From Pachyseris speciosa (Eukaryota > Cnidaria > Anthozoa > Scleractinia > Pachyseridae): 64,000 nucleotides of DNA. The position numbers and the translations under genes were made by a program. Shown here in pieces: positions 1-10,662 of the stretch. Under the pieces are notes generated by a model that saw nothing but the letters and a program-made list of their open reading frames with translations, had not been told where the DNA came from and did not search any database. Location of the stretch: assembly GCA_016490735.1 (NCBI GenBank), contig JAEMWC010000611.1:251001-315000 (forward strand), in the 5' to 3' direction. Position 1 is the stretch's first letter. Every line of letters begins with the position of its first letter.

Positions 1-1455
1 GGGAGTCATGTTTGGCCTGTCTATTTTATTCACCATCAAAGTGGTAAAAAAATAGCTGTTTCGGTGTTTGAGAAAAAAAGTAGGAAAAAATAGCTGTTTC
101 GGTGTTTCGTTTCGCTGTTTCGTGGTTTAGTAATGCCCGGTAAATACGGTATTTACGATCAGATACCGGATATGTTAAAATTAACATGTCAAAACAAACC
201 ATCATTTGAGCCACTGAAACTAAGAAACAAACGTGTTTCAAAAAAGAGTACAACATCAAAGCCTTCTAAATCTAGACATTTACGTGCATTGAAATTAACT
301 AAACCCAGAGCAAAGAATACAGCATCAGAACCAAGTCAATCTCTAACGAAACCTCCACAGGAGCCGACTACAGGATGTGACAGGATCGTCACAAAGCACT
401 CAAACTAAAGCTGAAAAACGGGATACTTTTGTTTCTGATTTGTGCTATTCTTTGAACGAACCTTTGAGGAAGGAAGGTACATCACCTTGTAAAAAAGCGT
501 ATTCTGTTGTATCAGAATCTGTTTCTCTCAAAACTTGCAGGTCACAATTTGACAAGTTTATTTACTACGAAAACACGAGTAAGTCCTGTATCTCGAGGAC
601 GAGCGCGTCGCTTGAACCCAGTAGGATTTGTGTCAAAGAGGTGGGCAATTTTGTGAACAAACCAAGAAAACTAAGGCGAAAAATACGTCAGTAAAAATGT
701 TCCAAGATTTTCTAGAAATCATTTGTATGTTAAAGGTGCCTTTGCTTGCCATAGTTTTATCGATGGGAATAACAGAACGCGTATGATAGGGCGCTTGTTG
801 TCAAAACATGAACTGAGGCTAACGAAGGAGAAATTGAAGTGGAAATTGAAAGAGGGACAATATCCCAAAATGGAACCGTACTTTAATATCGGTGTTTACA
901 AGACTAAAAAACACAGGATAAATCATTGCCGGTTTATCCTTCGGCCATAAATCAGTTTTGAAATCTCATATTTGCGTTCACGACCCTTTGATCTTGGTTC
1001 TTACGTCGAACGACAAGTGGCAATGACAACATTGCACGTCCTCTCCAAGCCACATCCTCCAATCACTTTCTCCGAGCTAAAAGCCATTATGGCTCTTGTT
1101 GGATTGTAAAAGAAATAGCCGCGTGTTCTGAAATCTAGTCGCCAAAACACCGATCTTGTTTAGAAAGTCTCTTTTGGCTTGAATAAACGATCAGTATAAA
1201 AATTCAAAAGTAACATTGTGGCAAAAAACAGTTACAATACCGTGACTTTCATGGTGTCACACAACGCTCACTTTGATGGGAGGTTGCGTGCGGGCGAGAA
1301 AACATCACAACCAGTCTAGTTTGAATAATAAGTCGGATAGACTCTGAAAAAGAGGTTGCATTACTAGTTAAGTGTAAATCACATTTAGTGTAGCAAGATG
1401 GTTCCATGAGCTGGCTCAGAGGAGCCTTTGATTTATAGCCTCAATTTTCTTGATT
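1..1455. other. Stretch without a recognisable gene
   Basis: Short open stretches occur on the plus strand (133-408, 377-694, 723-950), but they overlap in different frames and match no family I recognise. A 39-bp direct duplication containing atagctgtttcggtgttt occupies about 51-108. The stretch near 1020-1110 reads open and faintly recalls the piggyBac transposase region before its catalytic core, but no catalytic residues can be seen. I searched the minus strand for a further exon of the GTPase fragment at 1576-2622 and did not find one. Most likely this is decayed repeat or intronic sequence. Confidence 0.4.
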
Positions 1456-1575
1456 TCACGAAGGGTGGTCAAAACTCCCACTTCCCCCACCCCACCCCAC
1501 CAGGTTTAGGAAAGGGAAAATCTGGCTGGGATGGTAGTCACAGAAACTGAACCGTTTAATTTGAAACATTCTTAC

Positions 1576-1733
1576 GGATATTTTGTGGGGTAAAATCCAG
1601 ATCCAGATTCCCATTGTCTTGGCATCCATCTTAAAGCCCACAGGAAAAACGTCTGGCTGGGAAAAAACTTCGCTTAAAATGAAAGACTTTCCATCCCTAC
1701 TTGGCCCAGCTATTGCAACAACGCACACAGGGT
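1576..1733 (-). CDS. GBP/atlastin-like GTPase, P-loop exon (partial gene)
   Basis: This is an internal exon of a guanylate-binding-protein-family large GTPase. These dynamin-like GTPases act in membrane remodelling and, in many animals, in cell-autonomous immunity. The translated exon contains a hydrophobic strand VCVVAIAG, then a P-loop read as GPSRDGKS (family consensus GxxRxGKS), then a segment ending in TMGIWIW, which matches the family's switch-I T(K)GIW(M/L)W motif. The exon is flanked by a polypyrimidine tract and AG acceptor on its right (upstream) side and a GTAAGA donor on its left side. It is 158 bp, enters in phase 1 and leaves in phase 0. The upstream exon at 2466-2622 ends in the matching phase. 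The P-loop Arg-Asp-Gly-Lys-Ser differs from the usual Arg-Thr-Gly-Lys-Ser. The exon carrying the RD guanine-specificity motif was not found further left, so the gene either continues outside the window or is broken. Confidence 0.7.
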
Positions 1734-2465
1734 CTAATAAAAGAAAATAGCAAAGATTAGTCATGCACACTTTAGACTCAATGTAACGTCCTTATTTCCG
1801 GGTTATTGTTATAATTTCTTTCATAAGTTCGTAAACGGTTTTGTTTTGTTTTGCATTGCTTCGTTTTACAGAGAAGCTACAACATTGGTCATTTGAGTTT
1901 GAAAATTTTTCTCCCTACCCCCATTCAAAATTGTCCTAGAAGGTTTAGTCCCATAGTTTTCCAACACTGAGCGGGGGCGCGGGGGAATTTTGCAACACAA
2001 TAAGTCCAAGGTTGTAGTTACATAATATGATAAAAAGTAGACATTACGACATATGTTTTCATGCTCTGCAGCAAGTCAGTCAACTTCTACTGGGGAATTC
2101 AACATAGCCAGGCATAAGAACCGTACTTTGTCTCATCGGTATTGCCTTTTTTGTGCCAAGAGAACATGAGGGTTTGAGGGCTTTGAATCCCTGATTTAAT
2201 GATACAAAAAATGTAATTAAAAAGCTAAACACCCGGTACAAGGGACAGTTTTCAACACCCTCCCCTCACCCTAGCACACCAACTTCCTTCTAAGACTGTT
2301 CATCCTTTCCCCCTTAACACAAAATTGGTTTCAAGATCTGAACATTGTATAAATAAACCTTACAAAACAAGATTTGATTTGATAAGAAATTCCGAAGGTC
2401 TAGCTAAGGCAGTTATTTTTGATTTAGACAAATTCTCTGCAAAACCTATGTTAAACGTAACATAC

Positions 2466-2622
2466 CCTTAATTCTTCTCAGTTCAGCTACCGCAGCATCA
2501 ACAATATATAAATAGCGACGCTCTTCTCTTGTGTCTTGTGTTTCGCTCGTTTCTGGATTCCACCTTAAATTGTTTGGGAGGCAAAGGGGAATTGCCTTCT
2601 TTCCAGCTTGTGCCGCATTGTT
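2466..2622 (-). CDS. GBP/atlastin-like GTPase, exon upstream of the P-loop exon
   Basis: This exon has an AG acceptor (aacag) immediately right of 2622 and a GTATGT donor immediately left of 2466. It is 157 bp and leaves in phase 1, which joins in frame to the exon at 1576-1733. The translation contains AIPLCLPNN, then YLYIVDAAVAELRRIK, and leads directly into the D-P-V-C-V-V-A-I-A-G strand of the next exon. This matches the usual start of GBP G domains (a proline-rich PLCL segment, an acidic stretch, an amphipathic helix, then beta-1 and the P-loop). No start codon exon can be identified to the right. The intron between the two exons is about 730 bp and contains no recognised repeat. The assignment comes from motif recognition. 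No search was possible. Confidence 0.6.
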
Positions 2623-2797
2623 CTGTTAATCAAACATAAGACTGAGAATGAGAGACAGATCGAATACAAGACAGGCAAACTAAAAGTAGGAACAAAGTAG
2701 ACGAAAATCAAAGTATTTGGTGGACTCCATCTAACTTTTTTTTCTAGCCATTTTTTTCAGTTACGATACCCTACCACACCCACAGTGGAATCGCACA

Positions 2798-3038
2798 ATA
2801 GCCCATTTTAAAGTTGTGTGTTCAGTGACCTGGCCTTTGAGTGGAAGCGAGGCTAGATGTGACCTTGTTTTGACACAAACCTCTCTGCCTTTCTCATGCA
2901 AATGTAGACTATTTAGCATAAGAAAAACATGATTTACATGAGAAAAGCAGTGGGGTCTGTATCAAAACAAGGTCACCGCCAGCCTCGTTTCCATTCATAG
3001 GCTAGGTTACTAAGCATGCAACCGTAAAATGGGCTATT
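2798..3038. mobile_element. Foldback/MITE, family M1 copy 1
   Basis: A 241-bp element with long terminal inverted repeats. Both ends read AATAGCCCATTTTA inwards, and the inverted similarity continues for about 90 bp on each side, including the shared inner block aaggtcac / gtgaccttgttttga. No coding capacity. A second, more eroded copy of the same family lies at 3851-4087, which supports a dispersed family over chance symmetry. I could not fix a target-site duplication, so the superfamily is open. Confidence 0.7.
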
Positions 3039-3310
3039 AGACGCTCTGCTCATGCACTTGATTTCTAGAATGAGAGGACGTAGCCCCAGGTACGTGGTAT
3101 AGCTGCTTTCAAACACCTCAACAATAGAACAACGACCAACTTAATAAACAGTTACCTCAAGTGGACCCGACAAATAGAGCCTTTCCATCCTTTCCTAACT
3201 TCAGCTAAGATCCTATAGCTAGACGATCTGGGAAATACTTGTGGCTTGAAAACGAAGACAAATCGTTTGTTCTTAAAGGAGAGCGACAGTCACTGAACAA
3301 CTAATGACGG

Positions 3311-3620
3311 GAGCCCATCACTAGGAGCGTACAACCGCGCTATATTCCTGTCGCGGCGTTTTTCACAGAGCAGTTTATTTTTAGATTCAATTTCTCACGA
3401 ATATCAGAATCCTGCGGAGCCCCGATGACACCAGTATCTGCACGTGCAAAGCCTTGTTTGTTCAGTCGCTTATTAAACCTATTGTTTTCTAGCACTTTCG
3501 TTGCCTTTTCCGTCCCCGTTGTCTTCTTTCGAGGGAAAAGATAGTTAAAAAATGGTCTGTAAAAATCCAATGACATGGGCTTAGTATGGGAGCTGTACAC
3601 TCCTAGTGATGGGCAATGAG
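3311..3620. repeat. Short inverted repeat pair enclosing an open stretch
   Basis: The segment at 3311-3333 (cccatcactaggagcgtaca) is repeated in inverse orientation at about 3594-3614 with one mismatch. The interior is open on the minus strand (3340-3672, 110 codons) but shows no recognisable domain and a composition typical of non-coding DNA here. It could be a small non-autonomous TIR element. No target duplication was found. Confidence 0.35.
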
Positions 3621-3850
3621 CCCGTAATGTTGTTGACCACGTGGGTTTTCCCTTTTTGCTCGTTACAGTCACTGTGCCTTGTGTCTAGGCCAGCTTCAAC
3701 ACACTGTTTAAAAACCAACACAACTTTCGCCCTTATACTTACTTAATTTCGCGAATAATTGGAAGGCGTATGACGTGAGTATTTAATTTAGTGAATTTGG
3801 AATAGACCATGTTACATACTCTTTGTCTTTGGCCATCGTAGCTTAACAAG

Positions 3851-4087
3851 AAATAACACACCCATGTTACAGTTGTTGGTGAAAGCGAGGCTGGGGGTGA
3901 CCTTGCTTTGATACAAACCTACCTACTTTTCTTATGTAAATCATGTTTTTCTTATGCTAGCTAGTGTTTAATCAGCATAATTTCCATAAGAAAAGCAATT
4001 AGGTTTGTATCAAAACAAGGTCACCCCTAGCCTCGCATTCAATCAAAGGCCAGGTTACTGAGCAAAGAACTGTAAAATGGTCTATTT
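3851..4087. mobile_element. Foldback/MITE, family M1 copy 2
   Basis: This copy shares the inner inverted block (gcgaggctgggggtgacc on the left, aaggtcacccctagcctcgc on the right) and the right terminus aaaatggtctatt with the element at 2798-3038. The left end is eroded: only fragments of the AATAGxCCATTTTACAGTT terminus remain near 3851-3875. Non-coding. Confidence 0.6.
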
Positions 4088-4620
4088 TAGTAGCGAATTT
4101 AGGAGAAATGAAGACTCGAGGCGCATTAAATTTCGCGATTTTGTCAATTCTTTCATATTGCAAAGACTCGTAAGGACCGGTTAGTTTACAAGACACCGTC
4201 TTTATTTACTACTCTAGCGGTCTAGTCTGGCAACAAAAATAAAACATACCACTTTCAACTTAAAATGGGATGAATGTAAACCCTACGCAAAAGCTTACCA
4301 CAGCAAAAGCATGACTCTCTTATGAGCAACTGGTATATAGCATGTGACTTGCCGAATACAGCAGCTGCAAATTTTATATTGTTCAGTGTATCTTAATATT
4401 AAATCAGTTTTGCGAGGTTTTGAAATCGCGAAAATGGAAAAACTATTTTAAAGGACAAGGTATTTCAAACAAAGAATCAAAGTGGCTATGAGCCACTGAA
4501 CTCGAAAAATGAGTTATAAACCACACACGGATATATGGTTTTGATACCTTGTTAGAAAAACGTCACTGAAAGCTCCAAAAGAGAAGCGTGACACTTGCGT
4601 CACATTTTACGCGTGATTAC

Positions 4621-5433
4621 CGTATTTCCTCGAACAAGCGCCCGGGCGCCTATTTTAAATTTCGGCTAAAAAGGAGGGCGCTTCATCGAGGGTGGTGCTT
4701 ATAGTATAGAATAGTAACTTTATTTTGGACCATGCACATAAAAGAACTTTACAAGCACATTGACATAGAAATAGCTTACAGTGACTGAACGGAGCATAAA
4801 CTGTTCTCCTACATGTACTGATGGCAGTGTAATTGAAGTTTAAAAGATTACAAATAAAGGGACAATAGAAACAGGTTCTCCTTGTATCTCTACTATTAAA
4901 GAAAGTGAGGGGGAGGGGAAGGGGGGCGCTTATTCGGGAAGGGAGCTTATTTGGCATTTTGGCCGGAGGAAGGGGAAGGGGGGGGGGAGGGGTGAGTGCT
5001 TATTCAGGGAAGGGCGTTTATTAGAGCACAGGCAGCACAAGCGTACTATGTGTGGAATCGGGGTTCGAAGGTCATTGGTAAAAATTTCTAATAGCTACGC
5101 GTATTTCGAAGAAATAAAAGCAAATCGTCTTCGATATTAATCGTTTCGTTTGTCTAGCTGTAATAAATATCTTTTTAGTAAGCTAAAGGTGATATTATTT
5201 GCTTAATTACGCGCAATTTGGACATTTGTGACTAGAATATAAGGATTCGTGTGCGCCATATGTTACATCGACGCGAGCATCGAGAAAATAATCATGATCA
5301 CTCAAAATAAAACCTGTAGAGCCTGTAAAAGCTCATAACGAACCCTCACCTCGCGAAGGCATTAAATTCCAAACAAATCAGTACGCTTGGTCTGCCTGTG
5401 ATTAGAGCGTGGGCGCTTATTCGAGGACATACG
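4621..5433. mobile_element. Non-autonomous TIR element with CGTATTTCCTCGAA termini
   Basis: The left end reads cgtatttcctcgaacaag (from 4621) and the right end, on the opposite strand, reads cgtatgtcctcgaataagc. That makes a 23-bp imperfect inverted repeat enclosing about 813 bp. The motif gcgcttattcgagga recurs in the interior (about 4925-4940 and 4995-5010) as subterminal repeats. Purine-rich tracts lie at 4905-4995. I see no credible protein. The motif family is one I recall as common in anthozoan DNA, but that is memory only. Confidence 0.55.
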
Positions 5434-6167
5434 TTCAGTGATTTAAGTCTTGGTACGGTCAAATTTAAGTGCAACAGCCCTCTTCTCTTCTATTCAGTTT
5501 ATCCCAGACAAAATCATCAAAAGTAAGGGGAGTTCCTCCTCTTCTCTATATCTTTTGTTAGTCTTGTGGTATGTTGATATAATTTGCTTTTTCATTTGGC
5601 CGTTTCCATGATCGTAATTTGGGTTTTACAGTTTCACGATTAGAACCTTTAGTTTATTACCAGTATGCGTAACATATGACAAGCGTTATGCATAGGTCAG
5701 CTGATGTACAAAACATTTAACAGGAATCGAAAGAAAGAAGGAACGAAATGAGCCTCACACCTGGCATAGCCATTGTCCGAGTTTGCACACTAATACAGCA
5801 CAAAAAGATCAAATCTATACCTTTTTGTCATATCTTTGGCATTCTTCTAAAGGAGATGATTTAATTAAAGGGAAGGAATCACGGTGTCGCGCATGTGCAC
5901 GCCATGATGAATGTCAATTCAAGTCCATTGTTTATAAGCCAATCGGAAGCGACGTTGTAACTCCCATGAGAAATTTACCCGTTAAATTTTATCAGTGCGA
6001 ATGAAATATTATCAGTGCTCGCTGAAATTTATAACTTCACAAGCAAACAAAATAAGATATAATAGCGCATATCAGCTGCTGGAATCGACCGTTTCTCCTC
6101 GCTCATTAGCGAGTATTTTATCAACGATTTCTTAGAAATATCATCGACCCGCATTGACTCATCGCAC
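5434..6167. other. Intergenic stretch, nothing recognised
   Basis: AT-rich sequence. A 73-codon open stretch on the plus strand (5783-6004) contains a cysteine-rich CRACARHDEC segment, but it has no recognisable fold, no splice context and no neighbour to support it. I see no repeat or RNA gene here. Confidence 0.4.
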
Positions 6168-6176
6168 CGTCTGCGT

Positions 6177-6519
6177 TAGCCTCCTTCGCAGACGTCTTTG
6201 GGCTCGTCACGCGTTCCTTGCCCACCAACGTCTGCTGAACTAAACTACCACTTCCGTTCGCGGCGGTTAGCCAATCATAGTTCGTTTTCCAATTTATGGA
6301 AAGTAGGACTTCGACCCCTGGATTATTTTCACAGACGATGCACGTTAATCGGGTGTCGATTTTCATTCTTACGCAGCTCGTTATTGGTTTCTTCAAAACA
6401 AAGGCTAACCGCCGACGAACGGAAGTGGCAGTTCAGTTCAGCAGACGTTCGCCGAACGTCTGCTGAACTGAACTGCCAGGAACGCGTGACAGGCCCAAAG
6501 ACGTCTGCGAAGGAGGCTA
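6177..6519. mobile_element. Mutator-like MITE with 9-bp target duplication
   Basis: A 343-bp foldback whose ends both read TAGCCTCCTTCGCAGACGT inwards. The inverted similarity extends over roughly 110 bp per arm, leaving a short unique centre (about 6290-6400). It is flanked by direct repeats cgtctgcgt at 6168-6176 and 6520-6528. A 9-bp target duplication with long TIRs is the hallmark of Mutator-like elements. One caution: cgcagacg also occurs inside the TIR, so the flanking repeat could in part reflect element sequence. The open frames here (6121-6396, 6198-6614, 6329-6646) are shadows of the inverted repeat. Confidence 0.65.
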
Positions 6520-6528
6520 CGTCTGCGT

Positions 6529-7145
6529 TCCATTCTTGTTCAAAGAAACAATTTATGCAAATAATATTTTTCAGACGAAATGAAATCGGCAATTTCCATT
6601 CATGTTTGCAATGAATGTAGCCGCAAAAGCAGAGACGAAAACACATCTAACTTCTCCCGGGATTCTGCTACGTTGAAATCTCATGCGAAAGCAGTTTCCG
6701 AGAGCCACACACGACTTTTAGATCCACACTAGACTGATCTGCTGAGTTTCTCTACCTCAAGCGTCTCTAGAGAACGCCCAGTCGCCGGTCTTCCACGACG
6801 TCGCTTTCCAGGTTCAATTTATCAAATGAGTTTTTCGTCATTTACCCCCTTTTCTCGATACACTAAAACATCACCATATACTGTAGTGGCCATAGGTCAC
6901 AATTAGCGCGACCAGAACGACGGATGGCCAAATACAATGGAAAAACTCAAAAGATTGATGCCGATTATGGCCAAGCGAGTAAAGGATTTATTCAAAATGC
7001 AGTCGCGGCGCACATGAGCAGGAGCGCGATACCCTCTCTTTAAGATTCTTTAAAGTAATAACAAAAACAGTGACAACGAGAAACCAATGAACATGAGCAT
7101 AAATTTTCGTGATATAACGGTATCATTTTATGCAATAACTAGCTA
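6529..7145. other. Intergenic stretch, nothing recognised
   Basis: No repeat, RNA gene or coding signal could be identified. Base composition is similar to the rest of the left flank. Confidence 0.4.
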
Positions 7146-7574
7146 GTAGTATACTAAAGATGTTTTACTCCATTTCTTTGCGGTGGAATCTCATTGATTT
7201 GCGGTGGAATGTATTAACGTCGATGACATCATAGGGTATCATCTTGATCTCATGAATAAAATGAGCAGGAATCTCATTAACGCGAGGAGGAATACATTAA
7301 CGACATCTCAGGAAGAGTCACGAACAATATAACCTAAATGTGGGACCTCAGGCCTCACACGTGTACGGTCACGATACTAGTGCACAGACACAAAGAGGGT
7401 CAGATGATAATCCACGCGTTTACCATCACCTTAACCCCACGCGTGTACCGTCATTCAATGGATACAATAGGCTTGCCCAAACGTGCCCACTTTTACTTAA
7501 CAAGGATTGGCTTATTGAAAACTATATTATGCTTTCAAAATAATAATAATAATAACAACAACAACAACAACAAC

Positions 7575-7610
<36 letters not shown>

Positions 7611-7767
7611 CCCCCAGTTGGCTATTTACAGGGATGGCCGAGGAGTTGAACCAGGGACTTCCCAGATCAAGATGATACCCTATGATGTCATCGACGTTAA
7701 TATGTTCCATCGCAAATTAATGATATTCCACCGCAAAAAACGGAGTAAAACATCCCTACAATACTAC
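7146..7767. mobile_element. Non-autonomous TIR element carrying an AAT/AAC microsatellite
   Basis: The left arm (7146-7240) includes gatgttttactcc, gcggtggaat and gacatcatagggtatcat. These recur in inverse orientation in the right arm (about 7670-7767), giving arms of about 90-95 bp. The centre holds a trinucleotide tract (AAT with an AAC block) at about 7540-7610. Long poly-Asn or poly-Tyr ORFs across it are translations of the microsatellite. No target duplication could be fixed because the edges at 7137-7152 and 7761-7776 are imperfect. Confidence 0.55.
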
Positions 7768-8018
7768 CCAAGCTAATTAGGGCATTTCTCTTTGTAGAAA
7801 TGGTACTATAGTTGATTGCATAGCGATGTGGTGAATCCCCTAATGACGGCATTGGAACCGAGCAAAAGCGAAAGTCATCATGAACGTGGAAAACGTTTCT
7901 TCTTTTTGCAAAGACTGCAGCAGCACAGCAATATTTTTTCGAGGGTTGCTTATAGTGTTACATGCTTCGTAACATCCTATGTGGTCCTACCTAGAATGAA
8001 ACCATTAAACACTTACAA

Positions 8019-8998
8019 TATTTAAAAAATTGGAGGCCAGTTTCCTTACTCAGTAATGACTTGAAATACAAACGCCATTGCACTCAGAATGGAGAAAGTT
8101 CTCCCTGAAATTATTAATGAAAGCCAGCAGACTGGTTATGTCAAAGGTAGGTACAAAGGAGAAAGTATTTGAACGATTTTCTTGTTTTTCTTGATTTTGA
8201 AAAAGCATTCGACTCTATTGAATGGAATTATCTCCAAAAGTGCCTGGAAGGTTTCAACTTTGGCCCACAGTTAAGGGAATGGATTAGGGTAATTCACAGC
8301 AATATTTGTAGTTGCCTTTTTGAAGAACGAACACGCCACTAGGCACTTCAATTTGAGTAGAGGAGTCAGGCAACGTTGTCCTCTGTCAGGCATTTTGTTT
8401 GTCATTCGGATAGAAATTCTGGGTAATGCCATAAAAAGCTCAAGAGAAATAAAAGGTGTTAAAATTGATGAAAGAAATACGTTGAAGCTCTCTCAAAACG
8501 CAGATGACACCACAACCTCTCTTGAAGATATGGAATCTCTAAACAAACTTTTCAGTTTGCTTTCCCAGTTCGAAAGTTGTTCTGGATTAAAAATAAGCCA
8601 GTCGAAATCAGAATTGCTGTGGTTAGGATCTCTACGCCATCGGAAGGACACTTTTCAAAGCTTAAGAATGAGTGAAGAACCAATCTATGCGCTAGGGGTC
8701 TAATTCTCCTATGACGAAAAACTCGCAGCCAAAAAGATTGTTTTGGATCGACTAAATTTTTAAAGAAAACTCTTGAATATTTGGTCAACAAGAGACATGT
8801 CAGTACGCGGCCGAATTCACATAGTGAAATCTATGGCAATTTCGAAGCTAAGTTTTGTCTGTAGTGTGTTGAGCACACCAACCTCTTTCGTAGCTGAAGT
8901 CTAATAAACTAGTCTTTGATTTTATATGGAATAAAAATCCCGGCCGAAGGTTATAAAATCCACCTTGATAAAAGACAAGAAAAACGGAGGCCTAAATA
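8019..8998 (+). pseudogene. LINE reverse transcriptase, decayed (5' part)
   Basis: Remnant of a non-LTR retrotransposon ORF2. Its reverse transcriptase copies element RNA at a nicked chromosomal target. Visible in order across shifting frames: an NWRPVSLLS block at about 8030, a QQTGYVKGR block near 8125, FLDFEKAFDSIEWNYLQK (motif A, catalytic Asp) near 8195, then SRGVRQRCPLS (motif B) at 8354, and a motif C that reads NADDTT in place of the canonical YADDTT near 8500. Then ALGV and a thumb/C-terminal block with RIHIVKSMAISKLSF and FIWN near 8810-8940. Several frameshifts and stops, for example around 8170, 8320 and 8701, make it non-functional. The motif set resembles the L1/Tx1-like clade. 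The same reading resumes at 9446 after an inserted element. Confidence 0.75.
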
Positions 8999-9445
8999 CA
9001 GGGGCACCCAACGAGCAAAATCAACCAAAAGCTATAGAAAGGCATTTTTGGGTGCCTTATGGTGTTTGAAGACTGTTTAAAGTGATGTTTTCATAAGCTA
9101 GAAGAAATTCATCTGTTCGGATTCCCTAGCTGAAATTTTAATTGCCCGAAAATTTTAGGGAACGAAATCTTCCTTTGAGAAAATGCAAGCTGAAATGAAC
9201 TTTCCACGAACTTTCTAGAGAACTATTTTCTTTCCGAAAATGCTAGCTGACCTTTTTGACTCTCAAAAACAGCAATTACAACCTTTTCGAAAACTTCAGG
9301 GACTATGATTTCCCAATTTCGAATCTTTTAGGCCACGTTTTAGTAACGAAAATCCGAGTGCACTCTTTAATCGACGCCGAAAGTGCAAGGCGAATTACCA
9401 TCCACCGAACAGATATCTACCGAAACTTATCGTTGGGTGTCCCTG
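8999..9445. mobile_element. 447-bp TIR element inserted into the LINE
   Basis: The element begins CAGGGGCACCCAACGA at 8999 and ends, on the opposite strand, CAGGGACACCCAACGA at 9445. It is flanked by a 6-bp direct repeat taaata (8993-8998 and 9446-9451). Removing the element and one repeat copy restores a continuous LINE reading (...GGLN-MIDFTLFDKAF...), so both boundaries are exact. CAGGG-type ends recall hAT or P elements, but those usually make 8-bp duplications, so the superfamily is left open. The related left terminus cccacccaacgagc occurs again at 61374. Confidence 0.8.
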
Positions 9446-9714
9446 TAAATATGATAGACTTTACTTTGTTTGATAAAGCATTCAAAATATGTTGGGTACG
9501 ACGTTTCTGCTCAGAAGGTAATCAACCGTGGAAGATCATTCCTTCACGTCCGCTCTCTAATGTTGGTGAAACTTTTCTGTTTTATTGTAATTATCACGCT
9601 GAATATTTGACCCTAAAAGCAAAAATTCCATCTTTTCATAGAGAATTAAGAATTGGCCAAATTCTTAAATTAACACCTGATTACAATGTTATTGTTTGTA
9701 CAGCTGTTTTGTAG
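9446..9714 (+). pseudogene. LINE ORF2 C-terminal segment, continuation after insertion
   Basis: This frame reads MIDFTLFDKAFKICWVRRFC, then PWKIIPSRPLSNVGETFLFYCNY, which is the conserved post-thumb region of the same LINE ORF2 seen at 8019-8998. It ends at a TAG (9712-9714). The open reading frame that appears to begin at 9256 is chimeric: its first 63 codons lie in the inserted TIR element. Everything downstream to 9939 is unassigned. Confidence 0.7.
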
Positions 9715-9939
9715 TTGTAGTCCGGTGAGGGTAAAAGACGGAATGAGTTTGCGGAATGGCATGTGGCATGACTTGCGGAATCGCATAATTATGCGGAATG
9801 TAATGTCTGCAAAACGGTGCGAAAAAATTAATTCAACTGAAGGAGTTAATTATTCAACAGCCAAACGAAAGCTATGTAGCTGCCGATCTCGGTCACAACT
9901 ACTCTCAGTACTCTCCACCGGGATTGCTTTCGTATAAAC

Positions 9940-10383
9940 ATGAACTCTTGAGGTGATTAAATTTGCCTTGAGTTTTGCTTTCATAGGATTAGCCTGTTCG
10001 CGAATGATATTTGCAGCATGTTTGGGAAGCTATGCACGAAAGAATCGTTCGGCTGCGAGACAATCGAGCTTTTGCCATCTTGTCAATTTCACAGTGTAGG
10101 TCAAACTCTTTTGACAGTTTTGAAATGGATTTAATAAACAAAATTTTATTTTTCCGAGGTCGATTGGAAGAGATTTAGGAACGGAGCCTCGTAGAGGCTT
10201 ATTCAAGTTGTGGTTTTCAGAGTTTTACAAGAGTCTCAAATCGGTCGAGCTGCTTTTGTTGTTATGATACGAATAACTGAACTCTCGAAGACCGAGCGAC
10301 AAACGAGGAAAATATTATAATCAGTTCGAACTGACTAATCCTATAAACGCAAACTCAAGACAAATCACTTCAAGCGGGTTCAT
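9940..10383. mobile_element. Foldback element with about 55-bp terminal inverted repeats
   Basis: The left end has atgaactcttgaggtgat, then gccttgagttttgctttcat and aggattagcctgttcg. The right end on the opposite strand has atgaacccgcttgaagtgat, gtcttgagtttgcgtttata and aggattagtcagttcg. The 444-bp element is non-coding. No target duplication was identified. Confidence 0.55.
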
Positions 10384-10586
10384 TTGCAAACTGATATACT
10401 TATGTGTTTGCATGGTTCCATGCATAAGTATATTGTTCTACGGCTTTCACGGCTTCGAAGGTGTTAACATATATTTCTAATTCCCGTCCAGGGAATTTAG
10501 AAGCCAGGAAACACACTAAAGTCTCGAGGAATGGCCGACGTACGATACTACTCACTTTCTAAAGTGGCCACGATACCAGCGTGGTT

Positions 10587-10662
10587 GCTCCGGTAGTGTA
10601 GTGGTTATCACGCCCGACTGGTAATTGGGGAATTAAAGTCGGTTCGATTCCGACTCGGGGCA
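10587..10662 (+). tRNA. tRNA-like gene with GGT at the anticodon position
   Basis: The sequence folds into a near-canonical cloverleaf. The acceptor is gctccgg/tcggggc with discriminator A (seven pairs including three wobbles). The A-box region is tagtgtagtggttatcac as in eukaryotic Val/Glu tRNAs. The anticodon stem cccga/ttggg has loop ctggtaa (U33 present, anticodon GGT, formally Thr), and the T arm is gtcgg-ttcgatt-ccgac. A TTTTT stretch, a typical Pol III terminator, starts six bases past the end. The variable loop of eight bases is long for a class I tRNA, and eukaryotes normally decode ACN with an AGT-derived tRNA and not GGT, so this may be a tRNA-derived SINE head or a pseudogene. Confidence 0.5.

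Noticed and set aside
133..1110. Possible piggyBac transposase remnant
   Set aside because: A few residues recall that family (ITFSELKAIMALVG near 1065), but there is no catalytic Asp motif and the frames are not continuous.
3340..3672. 110-codon minus-strand ORF as a gene
   Set aside because: It lies between short inverted repeats, has no recognisable domain and no splice or neighbour support.
9256..9714. Single 152-codon gene
   Set aside because: The frame runs from the inserted TIR element into LINE sequence. It is a chance fusion of two elements.
10394..10433. Small hairpin atatacttatg/cataagtatat as a regulatory element
   Set aside because: Short and AT-rich, with no associated gene. 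A similar fragment at about 10720 suggests repeat debris.
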